A stretch of DNA of 64,000 nucleotides from Symbiodinium natans (GCA_905221605.1 CAJNDS010000102.1:989501-1053500); one strand, 5' to 3'; positions 12,330-21,133 are shown, counted from the stretch's first letter. Notes: generated by a model not told the origin, from the sequence alone. Numbers and translations: made by a program.

Positions 12330-14412
12330 GTATATATATATGGTCGCCCCCCCCCAATGGACCAACCTCTAACCCCAATGGACCCACATCGACATGTCCA
12401 AGGTTCTCGAGACACTGTACCCTGCCATGCTTTCCCTGTCCACTTCTTTGTGCTTTTTGTGCTTCCTGTGCATTTTTTGTGTTTTTGTTTCGTGTTTTTT
12501 TGTGCTTTGTGTGTTCTTTTGTGCTTTGTTCTGTTTTTTTTGCACGTTTTGCACTTGTTGCACTTTTTTGCACTTTTTGCACTTGTTGCATTTTTTTGTA
12601 CTTTTTGCACTTTGTGGTGCTTTTTTCTAATTGCGCAATACTTTTGCAAATATTTGTCATCTTGAATGTGCTTTTCCAATCCAAAAATCCAAAAATCCAA
12701 AAATCCAAAGTTCTCCGGACAATCTCCCAGGAACCTTTGGATTTTTGGATTTTTGGGTTTTTGGATTTTTGGATTTTTGGATCTTTGGATTTTTGGATTT
12801 TTGGATTTTTGGGTTGGAAAAGCACATTCAAGAGGACAAATATTTGCAAAAATATTGCAAAAAGCACCAAAAAGTGCAAAAAGCACAAAAAAGTGCAAAA
12901 AGTACAAAAAAGTGCAAAAGTGCAAACAAGTGCAAAAAGTGCAAAAATAGTGCAAAAAGTGCAGAAAAGTGCAAAAAGTGCAATTTGTGCAAAAAGTGCA
13001 AAACGTGCAAAAAAAGCGCGAAAAAGCATGAAAAGCACAAATAACATAACAAAAAGCACAAAACCCAAAAATCTAAAAATTCAAAAGTCCAAAAATCCAA
13101 AAATCCAAAAAACCAAAAATCCAAAAAACCAAAAATCCAAAAATCCAAAGTTCTCCGGACAATCTCCCAGGAAACTTTGGGTTTTTGGATTTTTGGGTTT
13201 TTGGATTTTTGGATTTTTGGGTTTTTGGATTTTTGGGTTTTTGGACTTTTGGACTTTTGGACTTCTTTTCCATTTCGCGGTTGGTCCATTGGGACAGTTC
13301 ACTAGCCCTGTATTGGACCCAAGCCCTATTACTGTCTTGAATTCTTCTGCTCAACCTCTTGTTGGCTTTTCGAGTAGGATGTTTTCAAAACCTTATTGGC
13401 TTCTTGAACAGGCTACTTAGATTTTTTTGATACAGTTTTCAATCGAGCAGTTAAGACGTTAATGCGATTCGAGCAGGCTTTGCTGCAATAATCACAGGGG
13501 GCAATGCAATATTAAGAGCTTGAATTAAAAGATCAGAAGAACTAAATCGTTATCGCAAAGAAAGGGTGTTCATGAGATATAGACTTTTTCTTGAACAGCA
13601 GGTACTGTGATCCCAGAATGGTTCTTATTGAAAAAAAATATTTCAGCTTCTTTCAAATGCAAAAGTCGATATTTGCACATATAGGCCTTCTCTGTTAAAG
13701 CCTCCTTGGCAAAGGCCTGTGCATAAGGCAAGACTTTACCTGGTCCTCATATACAGAAACATCATATTCAAAATCTTATTGAATATGCTATTTAGTTGTG
13801 CGATGAATGTAGTCTTCACGTTTCGAGTAGGTAGGACGCATTTGAAATTCTGATAAGGATACATTTGAATGGTCGCCCTCCTTTCATTCAAAAAAAAGGA
13901 GAACGAATATGAGCCAACCTCGAGTGTGAAAAATCGTAAAATCATCAAAAATCCAAAAATCCAAAAATCCAAAAATCCAAAAATCCAAAAATCCAAAAAT
14001 CCAAAAACCCAAAAACCCAAAAATCCAAAAATCCAAAAATCCAAAGTTTCCTGGGAGATTATCCGGAGAACTTTGGATTTTTGGATTTTTGGATTTTTGG
14101 ATTTTTGGATTTTTGGATTTCTATGCATAAGACAAGCATAGAAAAAATGCACAGTATATGAAAACAATGCAAAAAAACCAAAGAAAAGTGCAAAAGTGCG
14201 AAAAGCCAAAAAAGTGTAAAAAGCCAAAACAGTGCAAAAGTGCAAAAAAGCAAAACAAGTGCAAAAGTGCAAAAAACACCAGAAAAGTGCACGAAATGCA
14301 CAAAAAGCACAAGAAATAAGGCAAAACACGCAAGAAAACACAAAGCACGACAAAAACAACTAGTTTTTCCTGTCCTTTTCATGTCGCGGTTGGTCCATTG
14401 GGGGGGGGTGAG

Positions 14413-14447
<35 letters not shown>

Positions 14448-14646
14448 TTTTGCATGTGTGCATGTGCGACGCCACATGCTGAATCCCTGAACATTGGTTC
14501 CTGAGAGACGACACGCCAACGCTGCAACCATTAAAAAACAAACCTTAGGCGCCACACAACTTCAAGCTTTCAACCGTGCAGCAGGTGGTGTTTGTGCTCG
14601 ACTTCAAGGGTGCGTTCAAGCGTCTGCTTCCTACGCTCATACCCAG
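3310..14646 (+). CDS. Roco-family (Roc-COR) GTPase gene, many short exons, partial model
   Basis: Recognised exons in order: 3310-3416 (Roc G3, TWDFAGQQMYYNMAHV); 3660 to about 3713 (FLTSFGIYALVLDIS); about 4453-4583 (VHAPDAWLVIVG, in place of the usual VGTH); 5952-6040 (INEVLVERLQQAH); 6364-6420 (GLLFFPVDNRLRRV); 6780-6910 (DESIRGIAHLREAI); 6982-7101; about 7965-8075 (AAAMGINETDLELFLGH); 9213-9266 (COR, AVVLSPQWLLDAMAQ); 10653-10720 (GDLSDQLLEV); about 11568-11660 (GWLVPSLLPRR); 14585-14646 (VVFVLDFKGAFKRLLPTL). This is the usual order of Roc and COR motifs. Several joins keep phase, including 3416/3660, 6040/6364, 6420/6780 and 6910/6982. Donors at 3417, 6041, 9267 and 14647 are GC. Roco proteins are GTPases that dimerise through COR; partner domains such as LRR or kinase were not found. 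The P-loop exon was not found, so this may be an incomplete model or a decayed gene. Confidence 0.72.
3776..3815 (+). repeat. Poly-G tract in a Roc-gene intron
   Basis: A G-rich run broken only by a few T residues lies between the FLTSFGIYALVLDIS exon and the VHAPDAW exon. Similar long G or C runs occur at about 5392-5404, 9148-9168, 15057-15068, 28316-28332, 28651-28669 and 35031-35042, all outside recognised exons. Confidence 0.8.
5952..6040 (+). CDS. Roc exon ending at a GC donor
   Basis: The exon follows cttctgcag and reads VYQDINEVLVERLQQAH with a short basic end (HAKVLGRLFSRR). It ends in agaag|gcgcga, a GC donor. Joining it in phase 2 to the exon at 6364 gives SRRNEAGGLLFFPVDN, matching the Roc segment before the conserved FFPVDN block. 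This join is one of the best pieces of evidence that the gene is spliced and uses non-canonical donors. Expression cannot be judged from sequence. Confidence 0.65.
6364..6910 (+). CDS. Roc C-terminal exons, FFPVDN and GI-LR-AI blocks
   Basis: Exon 6364-6420 reads NEAGGLLFFPVDNRLRRV. A split codon at gc|gttagg joins it to 6780, giving VAGESDESIRGIAHLREAI. In Roc domains FFPVDN is followed by D-x-GI-x-LR-x-AI, and this join reproduces that spacing. The second exon ends at the canonical donor gtgagt (6911) and joins in phase to 6982-7101, whose donor is gtgaga. The intron between them starts with a short TTTAGGG-like stretch at 6421-6440. Confidence 0.68.
9213..9266 (+). CDS. COR exon with PQWLLDA motif
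   Basis: This 18-codon exon follows gccag and reads ESPAVVLSPQWLLDAMAQ, the conserved COR-domain block normally seen as vvLdPqWLld. It ends cccag|gcccct, another AG|GC donor. A poly-G run lies about 45 bases upstream in the flanking intron. Its position between the Roc end and the GDLSDQLLEV exon fits the usual COR order. Confidence 0.65.
10481..10548 (+). repeat. Decanucleotide tandem repeat, TGTCATGTTA
   Basis: Six perfect copies of the 10-mer TGTCATGTTA are followed by a partial seventh. The array lies about 105 bases upstream of a putative COR exon and is therefore probably intronic. Confidence 0.97.
12255..12341 (+). repeat. (TC)n followed by (TA)n microsatellite
   Basis: A nearly pure TC run of about 70 bases passes into TATATGTATATATATA and directly abuts the C-rich terminus of the foldback element that begins near 12344. 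Long open frames through it (S/L or R/E runs) are repeat artefacts. Confidence 0.95.
12344..14410. mobile_element. Foldback element with inverted termini and nested hairpins
   Basis: The left end has a C run followed by CAATGGACCAACC. The inverse, GGTTGGTCCATTG, occurs at about 13279-13293 and again at 14388-14401, the last followed by a G run. Inside are three large hairpins built of (CCAAAAAT)n and its complement (about 12676-12826, 13068-13270, 13948-14122). Their tips share ttctccggacaatctccc or its reverse complement. The flanks are mirrored GTGCAAAAA-type repeats. Outside both ends are TA dinucleotide runs (to 12341 and from 14415). No protein is credible inside; the frames rich in N-P-K-I-Q or F-W-I-F-G are repeat translations. 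The arrangement suggests a non-autonomous foldback transposon with nested copies. It lies in the intron before the last recognised COR exon. Confidence 0.75.
14415..14444 (+). repeat. (TA)n microsatellite at the foldback element end
   Basis: A pure TA run just outside the G-rich right terminus of the foldback element mirrors the TA run outside its left terminus. Confidence 0.95.
14585..14646 (+). CDS. COR C-terminal exon
   Basis: It follows cagcag and reads VVFVLDFKGAFKRLLPTLIP, resembling the COR block in which an F-rich strand is followed by LP-x-LL-x-RLI. It ends at cccag|gcaaag, a further AG|GC donor, in phase 2. It is the last exon I can assign to the Roco gene. Exons downstream may exist, but I recognise none. 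Confidence 0.55.
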
Positions 14647-17473
14647 GCAAAGCCTCCTCGGGGTCTCTGGGGTTCTAGGGGAGCTGGTTGCAGGGCTTGA
14701 GTTTACCGGTGCGGCTGGAGCTCAACAGCCTGGGTTTTGTCATCGGCAGATTTGTCACAACTAGCACGTGGAAACCTAACCGCTTTCTCAAGCCTTGGAG
14801 TTTGCGTCCGGGTGTTGGAAAGCATCCTCCCACCCAAACCTCAACTCTATGTACTTGGAGGTAACAACACATTGGAAAGCTATCTGCTAGTTCTGTACAA
14901 GGACAGCACGGACAAAGCAGTAGTGAAACGGGGTGGGGCATGGGACAGGGGGTTGGGTCCAAAACCACATTTCTTAGAATGCTTGCATTCCAAAGCTTCT
15001 AAAACAGACGCTTGGCACAAGGTCAAGGCTTTTTGCGCTGACACTACTGCAAATCCCCCCCCCCCCCACTCCTTACTGCTCGTACAACAAAGCCAAAGCC
15101 GAGCCATGTTAAGGTACATCGGGCGCCTCTGCACCTCCTGAGACCCTCAAACCCTCCACCCTGAAGCTGAGCACCCTACACCCCTGAAACCCTAGCATCC
15201 TGCAGAGACTCTGATCCCTGGCAGGGTTTGCTGGCTTGCTTGTTCTTGGAGAAGAACAAAACTAGGGCCACTAATTAGGTCCTTGGCCTGTTCGAGGCTT
15301 CTGTGCCAGCTGCGCAAGCACTACGCCACCTTGTCGGCAAAATACATTTTTAAGCGTGGGACCTGAAGCAGAAGCTTTGAGGTTAGCCATGTGTGTGCGC
15401 CTAGCGCTATTTTTGATCTCTAGCTCCGGAACCCCGTCTTGCGCTTGCAGAGTAGGAAGGCTTGGAGATTTGCAATGGGCCTCTGGAAGCCCGAACTAGT
15501 TCACTGTTCTTAGCGGATGTCTGTTTTGATTTCTGGGCGGTCACATTGGCAAGGCACGTGATGACCCACTTGATTTGTTTCGTCTTCTTCGGGCTACCAT
15601 CACCGGTGAACCAGACATGTTCATGATGTCATGCACTCAGAAAGTCAGCGAGGCAGTCGCCGGCATCCACTCACGCAAAGAAACTGTCAGGTCATCATTC
15701 GCTCAGCTGATCAGAATGCTACGGCCCCCCCCTCCCCCCCACCCCCCAAAAAACGCCTTTGACGTCATTTGCTGAATATGTTTGTCTCCGATGACAGACA
15801 TCTCCATCCGTGCTGCCCACGGCAATAGATTCGAGAAGCCGTGATTCCCACCGCAAAGCCATGCAAAGCCCAAGTCTGCAGGGAAACTGTCTGGCTCCCT
15901 CCTTTTCAGGTTTGGAGACGAACTTGAAGACATCCATCCAGCACATGTAGCATCAGCTTTTTGCAGTACTCTTCCCGTTTCTGACTGCACTTCTCGGCAT
16001 GCCCAGGCCTGACGAAAGCTGGTTGGGTGCAGGATTCCAACTGAATATTTTGGGCTTATCAGCGTTACGCAGCTCAGGGCACCGATTTGGAAGTCCTCGA
16101 AGCTTACGGCGACTTCGCGCAGCTTTGGCCCTTGAGCTCATTCAGATTGATATGTGTTGGGCTGGCTTGTAAAGCCATGTAAAGCCCATTGTGCTCGCTT
16201 CGCTCAGAGCTTCCAGGGATTGAAGTCCCGCGAATATAGTGGAAACCTTACGCGATCGAGCATCAGAGGGCCAGCAACCGCCAGCACTCTACCCGCCAGG
16301 CGCACAGGACTAAGTTTCTGTTGGTGGATCGTTGCAGTCGTCAGTTCCAACCCGTTGTTGTTCCCATAAGGCATCGGTTCAGTTGTTTAGCCAGTCCTAC
16401 TTGAACCGTGTCCACATTCGGAGAGAAATCCATAGCCACACAACAAAGACCAATCGAGTGAAAATCACCCATCTCCCTTCTGAAAGACGAGATCTACGGT
16501 AATGAGCAAAATACCCATCACTGAGCCACGTTGCAGGCATCAGACAAGCAAGGGGGCCAGACAAGCACTGTACCCAAAAGAGTGGATGTTCAGGGTTTCG
16601 GGTCTGCGGATGTTTCGAACTGAGGCTGGGCAGCCCACCTGTTCTAGCACCTTGCTCCAAGCATGAGGAGGATTTTTGTTTCCCCATGTGACGCGGTGCC
16701 CTTGGGCAAAGTTGGTTGAAGGGGGTGGGGGTGGGGTCTCGAGGTCTTTGGATGCAGCATCCCTAGCAGCCCTAGCACACAGCCTTGCCAACCGAGGATA
16801 TTGGAGGCTAGGACCCGTCAAGCATCCCCGCTGCTATTAGCCGAATTGAATTAGTAGCCAATGGTCCAAATGGTATGGCCACACTCAGTCCTCGTTTGCT
16901 CGAGTGTTCTGGGCCATGCGCTCTCAATTAGGTCACCTTCGACATGCATCCGGCAGAGGCTGGAAAAACTGTTGCGCATCTGCCTTGCAACAGACATCAC
17001 AGGTTCTTTTGGGACATGTCTCGGGAAATGATGATCAACTGGTTCATCGGTTGACTCCTTCCGAAGCACAACGACGAATATTGACACTGTCCAAGCTTCA
17101 CACGTGCAAGTGGGGTATAATGCCGATTTGCGATCTAGCAGCTAGACCGACCATCAGCCACAAGCATTTCATCTTTGGTAAGCGCTTCAGGAAACGGCCA
17201 TTGCCGTGGACTTGTTACAGCGAGGTTCTTTGCCTGGCACACTGGCACCTATAGGCTTCAGACTCTTCTTCTAATCATCATGAGTTTGACATTTTCTTAG
17301 GTTGAATATCACAATTACTGTTAGATGGGACACTACCTAGGTCTGAGAGCGTTCTTTGCAGGTAGTTCCTGTTTGTCTTGGCCCTTTGGGCTGCAAAGTT
17401 TGTCATGTGGCCGTTTTAAATCTTTTGCAAATTTTCACTTCCTGTGGAGATGAGATCCCGTCCCCAGGCAATC
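14647..17473. other. Intron-like or intergenic stretch; one exon-like piece at 15553-15690
   Basis: Nothing recognisable occurs apart from one splice-bounded open segment at about 15553-15690. It reads DDPLDLFRLLRATITGEP and on to AVAGIHSRKETV, and is followed by ag|gtcatc. It looks helical and coding-like but matches no family I know; it could be a further exon of the Roco gene. Two C-rich runs (about 15056 and 15724) and ordinary low-complexity DNA fill the rest. Confidence 0.4.
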
Positions 17474-17509
17474 ACTCCGACAAGCTAGTCGAGAGAGTTT
17501 CTGGCTAGA
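17474..17509 (-). repeat. 36-bp terminal direct repeat, left copy
   Basis: It starts ACTCCGACAAGC and ends TCTGGCTAGA, identical to 21494-21529. It is either the short tail extension often found on Penelope-like elements or an unusually long target-site duplication. Confidence 0.85.
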
Positions 17510-17611
17510 GCAGAATACGATCACGGAGCGCGCACTCAGCAAAGCAAGCTTGTTTTGGAAATGCTGCGAACAGCGTGCGGATCAAACTTGCAGAGATTTT
17601 TCACTGCAATT

Positions 17612-17677
17612 TCCAGTGACCCAGGTACTCACCACACCTGGACGTAGCCTCGCTTGGTTTAGCGCCTTTTCACTGGA
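17612..17677 (-). ncRNA. Candidate three-way-junction RNA structure in the terminal repeat
   Basis: TCCAGTG (17612-17618) pairs with CACTGGA (17671-17677). It encloses CCAGGT (17621-17626) paired with ACCTGG (17636-17641), and CGCT (17651-17654) paired with AGCG (17661-17664). The same arrangement is present at 21272-21337 in the other repeat. The pairing is read directly from sequence; that it folds or cleaves is inference. Because both copies are practically identical, covariation cannot be judged from this window. Confidence 0.45.
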
Positions 17678-17706
17678 CATGCAACTACAGGTTTGAACAA
17701 AAAACT

Positions 17707-17761
17707 GCTAGGGTATCAAGCTGGCAATGCAATCATCGGATGCCAGCTGCAAATCCCTAGC
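17707..17761 (-). ncRNA. Long hairpin in the terminal repeat
   Basis: GCTAGGG (17707-17713) pairs with CCCTAGC (17755-17761). Inside an internal loop, AGCTGGCA (17719-17726) pairs with TGCCAGCT (17741-17748), with a 14-base loop. The other copy is at 21367-21422. The single base that differs between the two terminal repeats lies in the internal loop, so both stems are intact in both copies. Confidence 0.5.
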
Positions 17762-17785
17762 ATGCACAGAGCATACTGAGAATTA

Positions 17786-17813
17786 GTTTTTTTACACGTA
17801 CGTGTAAAAAAAC
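17786..17813. repeat. 28-bp perfect palindrome at the element's 3' end
   Basis: ACACGTACGTGT is flanked by seven T and seven A and by a closing G/C pair. It lies 18 bases beyond the reverse-transcriptase stop codon, so it falls in the short 3' untranslated part. Two related palindromes are at 21436-21461 and 21473-21490. Confidence 0.93.
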
Positions 17814-17831
17814 CAGACCCTCCCTCCCACC

Positions 17832-20054
17832 TCAGGAAATGTACAATGTCTTGTTGGGCGTTAAACGCCGCAAAGAATGAAGCAAGTTTGCCTCAGAAGA
17901 GAAAGCAACGAGTGTTCGCAAATTCTGAGGTGCCGGAAGGTCTGTTTGCTCTGAAATTTGTTCACCAATGTGTCTGACTATATGGCCCAAGCCCATTCTC
18001 ACGAAGAAGGGGTCAAACGGAAGGATCAAAGACACAACTCTAGGCTTGGCTGCTCTGCAACAATGCGATTGTAGCAAAGCAGATCGTTGCCAGTACAGCG
18101 CTTGGGTATTCTCAAACAGTGGTTGGAGCAAAGTATCATCATACCCACATCTGCGCAATCGACCTCTGAAAGCCGATACTGTGTCAGAAAAAGACTGGAA
18201 TGAACTGTTCGTGATAACATAGCGTCTGATTTCAGCTCCAATCCATGATCTGAAGACCGTTGCTGGGTGGTTCGAATGAACAGGCAAATAACGGAAAAGG
18301 TTCGTGGGCTTGAAATGGGTCTCGCACATCAGCTTCTGATCATGTCTTGTAATCTTCACGTCAAGGGATGTGATGGAAGACGAGCTCCATGAAAATCTTG
18401 CTTGATATTCGGGCGCACATTGGTTGAAAAGGATCTCAAACTGGCGTGGTGCATCGGATTCAAGGTTCCCGTCAAGGATGATGACAACATCGTCTCTAAA
18501 ACGGCCATAGAAAATGGCACGTTGCAACGCAGGAAGCAAAGAACCATTGCTTTCGAGAAGGTGCGCAGCTGTGATATCGCAAGCTTCAGACGCGAATGCA
18601 AGGCCTTGGCCCACACGTTTGCAACGAAAAGCTGTTCCATTCGCTGCCACAAACTGGTGCTGCAATATTGCGTAAGCCAGGTCGGCAACTGCAAGAGCAT
18701 CATTGTATCCAGCTAACGATAAAGCAACGTACACATTCTTTGCAACCATGTCTGGTGTTGTGCTGGGGTAAAAATCAACAATGTCACCACTGCCCAATAT
18801 ACAATCATCTGGCAAGTTTAATGCTTCTAACTTGGAAACAAGCTGCGCAGAATCACGCAAGACAAAAGGAAGTTTCGCAACCACTGGAGACAGTCTCATT
18901 CTCACATACTGCGCCATCGGAGTAAGGATACTTGAAGTGGTAGGTGTGATAACACGAGGAACTTGGACAGGTTTGTGGCTCTTCCACGTCAAGATAACTT
19001 CCATAAGTTTCCAGTCGGCATCAACTTGCTGATCAAGGAAAGTCAAAGTGGTTCTCGGGGTTATCGCGGAATCCAATCTCGAGATGGCATTCCGAAGTTT
19101 ACGGGCCAGGCTGGGGCGATCACAAACTGCAGGTTCAAACTGCTCCAAGTTGTTGCAAGCTTGATGCTTCAAACCATGCAGAAAACTGCCCTTCATAGGT
19201 ATCAACGCTGTACCTTTGTCATCTTTGACGACGGCGTAGTTGTGTAGCCTCAACCAGTACAAGCCCAATCTGTCAATGGCACTGAGATTGGAGGAAGGCT
19301 TGTGGCGTGAGATTTGTTTACGGTACCGCTCCCAAGCATCAGCCTCGAATGCCTCAAAAAGTGTCTGAGCTGAAGAGATGCGTGAGGAACATGGGGGCCA
19401 CCATGTAGAAGGGCACCTCAATCGCTGAATTTGAGATTTCAAAGCGTTGTGAGCGGCAAGGTCAGGGATAGGTCCTTCACCTGCAAAATGAACAGCGCAA
19501 AGTAATTTCCGCTTGAACTCTTGGAGTGCAATAGCGAATTTGTCTGAAGAGGGGACACGTTTCCGCCTAATAACGAACTTTGGCCCTTTGCTTAGCAAAA
19601 ACTGCACGCAATCAGGAAGATCACGTGGGGGGCCGGCGTGGTTTTGTACATGGTCGAATTCAAGGACACCGGCGGAATCATCACCAACAAAATAATTTGC
19701 TATAGACCAAAATGGCTCATCCCGTAGTTCACGGAGGAAGTTTCCAGCGAAGTGAACCATGAGAGCATGCGGGTCGTCAACAATCGGGTCAAGTGATGCG
19801 CGCCTGTGCTTTCTAATTCTGCAATGCCTCTTCTCCTTCAAGGCTGCCGTGCGTTGTATCTGTTTCGCCATTGCTGCGGATATGGGGCGCGAGGAGCTTG
19901 CTGAGTTCCCCACCTCGCACGCGGGTTGAACGGGGTTGTACTCCTTGATCTCGGCCTCCATGCGGAAGTTGACTTTCCACCCTTGCCTTTGCCTTTGCCC
20001 TTGCTCTGTTTGCCTTTGTATTTGCCCTTGCCCTTGCCCTTGAAACCTCTCCAA
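17832..20054 (-). CDS. Penelope-like reverse transcriptase (ORF2)
   Basis: The 740-residue frame carries Penelope-like landmarks. QFLLSKGPKF (151-160) is followed by basic FKRKL. AVVKDDKG (274-281) corresponds to the usual ADKG block. PRVITPTTSS (366-375) leads to LRDSAQL, then motif A GDIVDFYPS (423-431), GQGLAFASE (482-490), and motif C RFRDD (518-522), where most relatives have RYxDD. Then come SLDVKI (563-568), FKPTNLFRYLPVHSNHP (581-597) and FRGRLRRCGY (629-638). No GIY-YIG or other endonuclease is visible after the RT. The first 60 residues are a Q/G-rich translation of ORF1's lysine-glycine tract in another frame, so the real start is probably M62 (19871), or the protein is made by -1 frameshifting from ORF1. 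The frame is intact. In related elements this enzyme copies the element RNA at a DNA target. Confidence 0.9.
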   Translation of the reverse strand: MERFQGQGQGQIQRQTEQGQRQRQGWKVNFRMEAEIKEYNPVQPACEVGNSASSSRPISAAMAKQIQRTAALKEKRHCRIRKHRRASLDPIVDDPHALMVHFAGNFLRELRDEPFWSIANYFVGDDSAGVLEFDHVQNHAGPPRDLPDCVQFLLSKGPKFVIRRKRVPSSDKFAIALQEFKRKLLCAVHFAGEGPIPDLAAHNALKSQIQRLRCPSTWWPPCSSRISSAQTLFEAFEADAWERYRKQISRHKPSSNLSAIDRLGLYWLRLHNYAVVKDDKGTALIPMKGSFLHGLKHQACNNLEQFEPAVCDRPSLARKLRNAISRLDSAITPRTTLTFLDQQVDADWKLMEVILTWKSHKPVQVPRVITPTTSSILTPMAQYVRMRLSPVVAKLPFVLRDSAQLVSKLEALNLPDDCILGSGDIVDFYPSTTPDMVAKNVYVALSLAGYNDALAVADLAYAILQHQFVAANGTAFRCKRVGQGLAFASEACDITAAHLLESNGSLLPALQRAIFYGRFRDDVVIILDGNLESDAPRQFEILFNQCAPEYQARFSWSSSSITSLDVKITRHDQKLMCETHFKPTNLFRYLPVHSNHPATVFRSWIGAEIRRYVITNSSFQSFSDTVSAFRGRLRRCGYDDTLLQPLFENTQALYWQRSALLQSHCCRAAKPRVVSLILPFDPFFVRMGLGHIVRHIGEQISEQTDLPAPQNLRTLVAFSSEANLLHSLRRLTPNKTLYIS

Positions 20055-21133
20055 GAACTCTGCCGGCTCAAACTGCGTGAAAAGCCCTTTTCGCCCTTGC
20101 CTTTGCCTTTTGCTTGGGATTGCCTTGAGGATGAGGTTCGATTGCTACGGGCGGGCGATGGGGAGGCAGGGTGTCGGCCATGGTTACCACGGCCAAATGC
20201 TTTGCCATGACTATTGCTTTTGCCACGACCTTTGCCATGAGGAAGCCGGTTTAATCCAAAGAACTTGCCATAGTCACGCGTGACGTCCTGCTTAGCCCGA
20301 TGTAGTTGCGCAAACTGTGGCTCCGACATTGACTGTTTCAAAGCCGGGTTTGCTTTACCACCACCTTTCATCATGGAAGACACCTTCGACTCGATGATGA
20401 GGTCGAGCTGCAAATCTTTTGGGAGTTGCGCGAACTGGTGCTTGGCATTCTCAATGGCTGCTTCACGCTTCTTCTTGGCTTGTTGTTGCTGTGAACGGCT
20501 AAGAGCTTTGCCGAAGAGTAAGTGTTCATGGCTGGCTTCGATGAACTTCTGGGCTTCATTGATCCAAATATCCTTTCGGAAATCATCCTGAAGGTCCATC
20601 TCAATGGGGGCTTTGTATGTCTCATCCAAGCATTCTGTGACCTGCTTACTGTAAGAGCTTAAAGAAGCCTCATCTCGAAGTAAATCCAGCTCAGCGGACT
20701 TGGCCTGCATCATGATTTCAATTCGGCGGTCAACATCTTTGTCTTCCAATTCAGCAGTGACCTCGCCAAATGTCTTACCACGTGGGTCAATACTTTGCGG
20801 GCATCGGCTGCCCAAGACCTTCAAAGGGATTTGCATCTTGCTGAGGAATCTTGGCACTTTCCGGGAATTTTTCCATTCCTGGAACTGAGCATTCATGCCT
20901 TCAAGGTGGTCACGAGCAGCCCACAGCGCATTTAGGCTTCGGCGGTGTTTGTCATGAAACTGGAATAATGTTTGCTGCAAGGCTCGGTTCAAAGACTTGA
21001 AATTGAACGAAAAAGTTGGATCTGGCTCATCCATGCCCATCTCAAGTTCATGATCCGCGTTCGTTTCGAATATGTGTGCTCTTTCTGAAATCCATGTGTC
21101 AACAGAAGATCCTCGGCGAGCTTGCCTCCACAT
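19838..21133 (-). CDS. ORF1 of the Penelope-like element, basic accessory protein
   Basis: The frame is open from 21202, but that Met lies inside the terminal repeat; the Met at 21133 (WRQARRGSSVDTW follows), 36 bases inside the internal region, is preferred and gives 431 residues. The first two thirds are polar and helix-like (LNRALQQTLFQFHDKHRR, TAELEDKDVDRRIEIMM). The last third is rich in G, K, R and S, with GKGKGK runs, typical of nucleic-acid-binding tails. No GIY-YIG, zinc-finger or other known fold is visible. It ends at 19838, 34 bases downstream of the preferred ORF2 start, in the 0 frame relative to ORF2 in -1. A nucleocapsid-like or RNA-chaperone role is only inference. Separate ORF1 proteins are not typical of the best-known Penelope elements. 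Confidence 0.8.
   Translation of the reverse strand: MWRQARRGSSVDTWISERAHIFETNADHELEMGMDEPDPTFSFNFKSLNRALQQTLFQFHDKHRRSLNALWAARDHLEGMNAQFQEWKNSRKVPRFLSKMQIPLKVLGSRCPQSIDPRGKTFGEVTAELEDKDVDRRIEIMMQAKSAELDLLRDEASLSSYSKQVTECLDETYKAPIEMDLQDDFRKDIWINEAQKFIEASHEHLLFGKALSRSQQQQAKKKREAAIENAKHQFAQLPKDLQLDLIIESKVSSMMKGGGKANPALKQSMSEPQFAQLHRAKQDVTRDYGKFFGLNRLPHGKGRGKSNSHGKAFGRGNHGRHPASPSPARSNRTSSSRQSQAKGKGKGEKGFSRSLSRQSSWRGFKGKGKGKYKGKQSKGKGKGKGGKSTSAWRPRSRSTTPFNPRARWGTQQAPRAPYPQQWRNRYNARQP

Larger units (their letters stand above)
17509..17774 (-). repeat. Terminal repeat (pLTR), 3' copy for the element
   Basis: This copy matches 21169-21435 except for one missing C (gggtatcaa versus gggtcatcaa). It is dense in self-complementary segments: a hairpin at 17588-17609, a possible three-way junction at 17612-17677, and a long hairpin at 17707-17761. 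Hammerhead ribozymes are common in Penelope-like terminal repeats, but I see no CUGANGA plus GAAA core here on either strand, so any catalytic RNA would be of another kind. Confidence 0.88.

Noticed and set aside
12092..13420. Long open frames of several hundred codons on both strands (rich in N-P-K-I-Q-K-S or F-W-I-F-G-F-L)
   Set aside because: They are translations of the CCAAAAAT and GTGCAAAAA repeats and of the TC run, open in several frames at once.
17509..17774. Hammerhead ribozyme in the Penelope-like terminal repeat
   Set aside because: GAAAC occurs, and TTGATGA and CCGATGA resemble part of the core, but there is no CUGANGA, and the order and stems do not fit a hammerhead.
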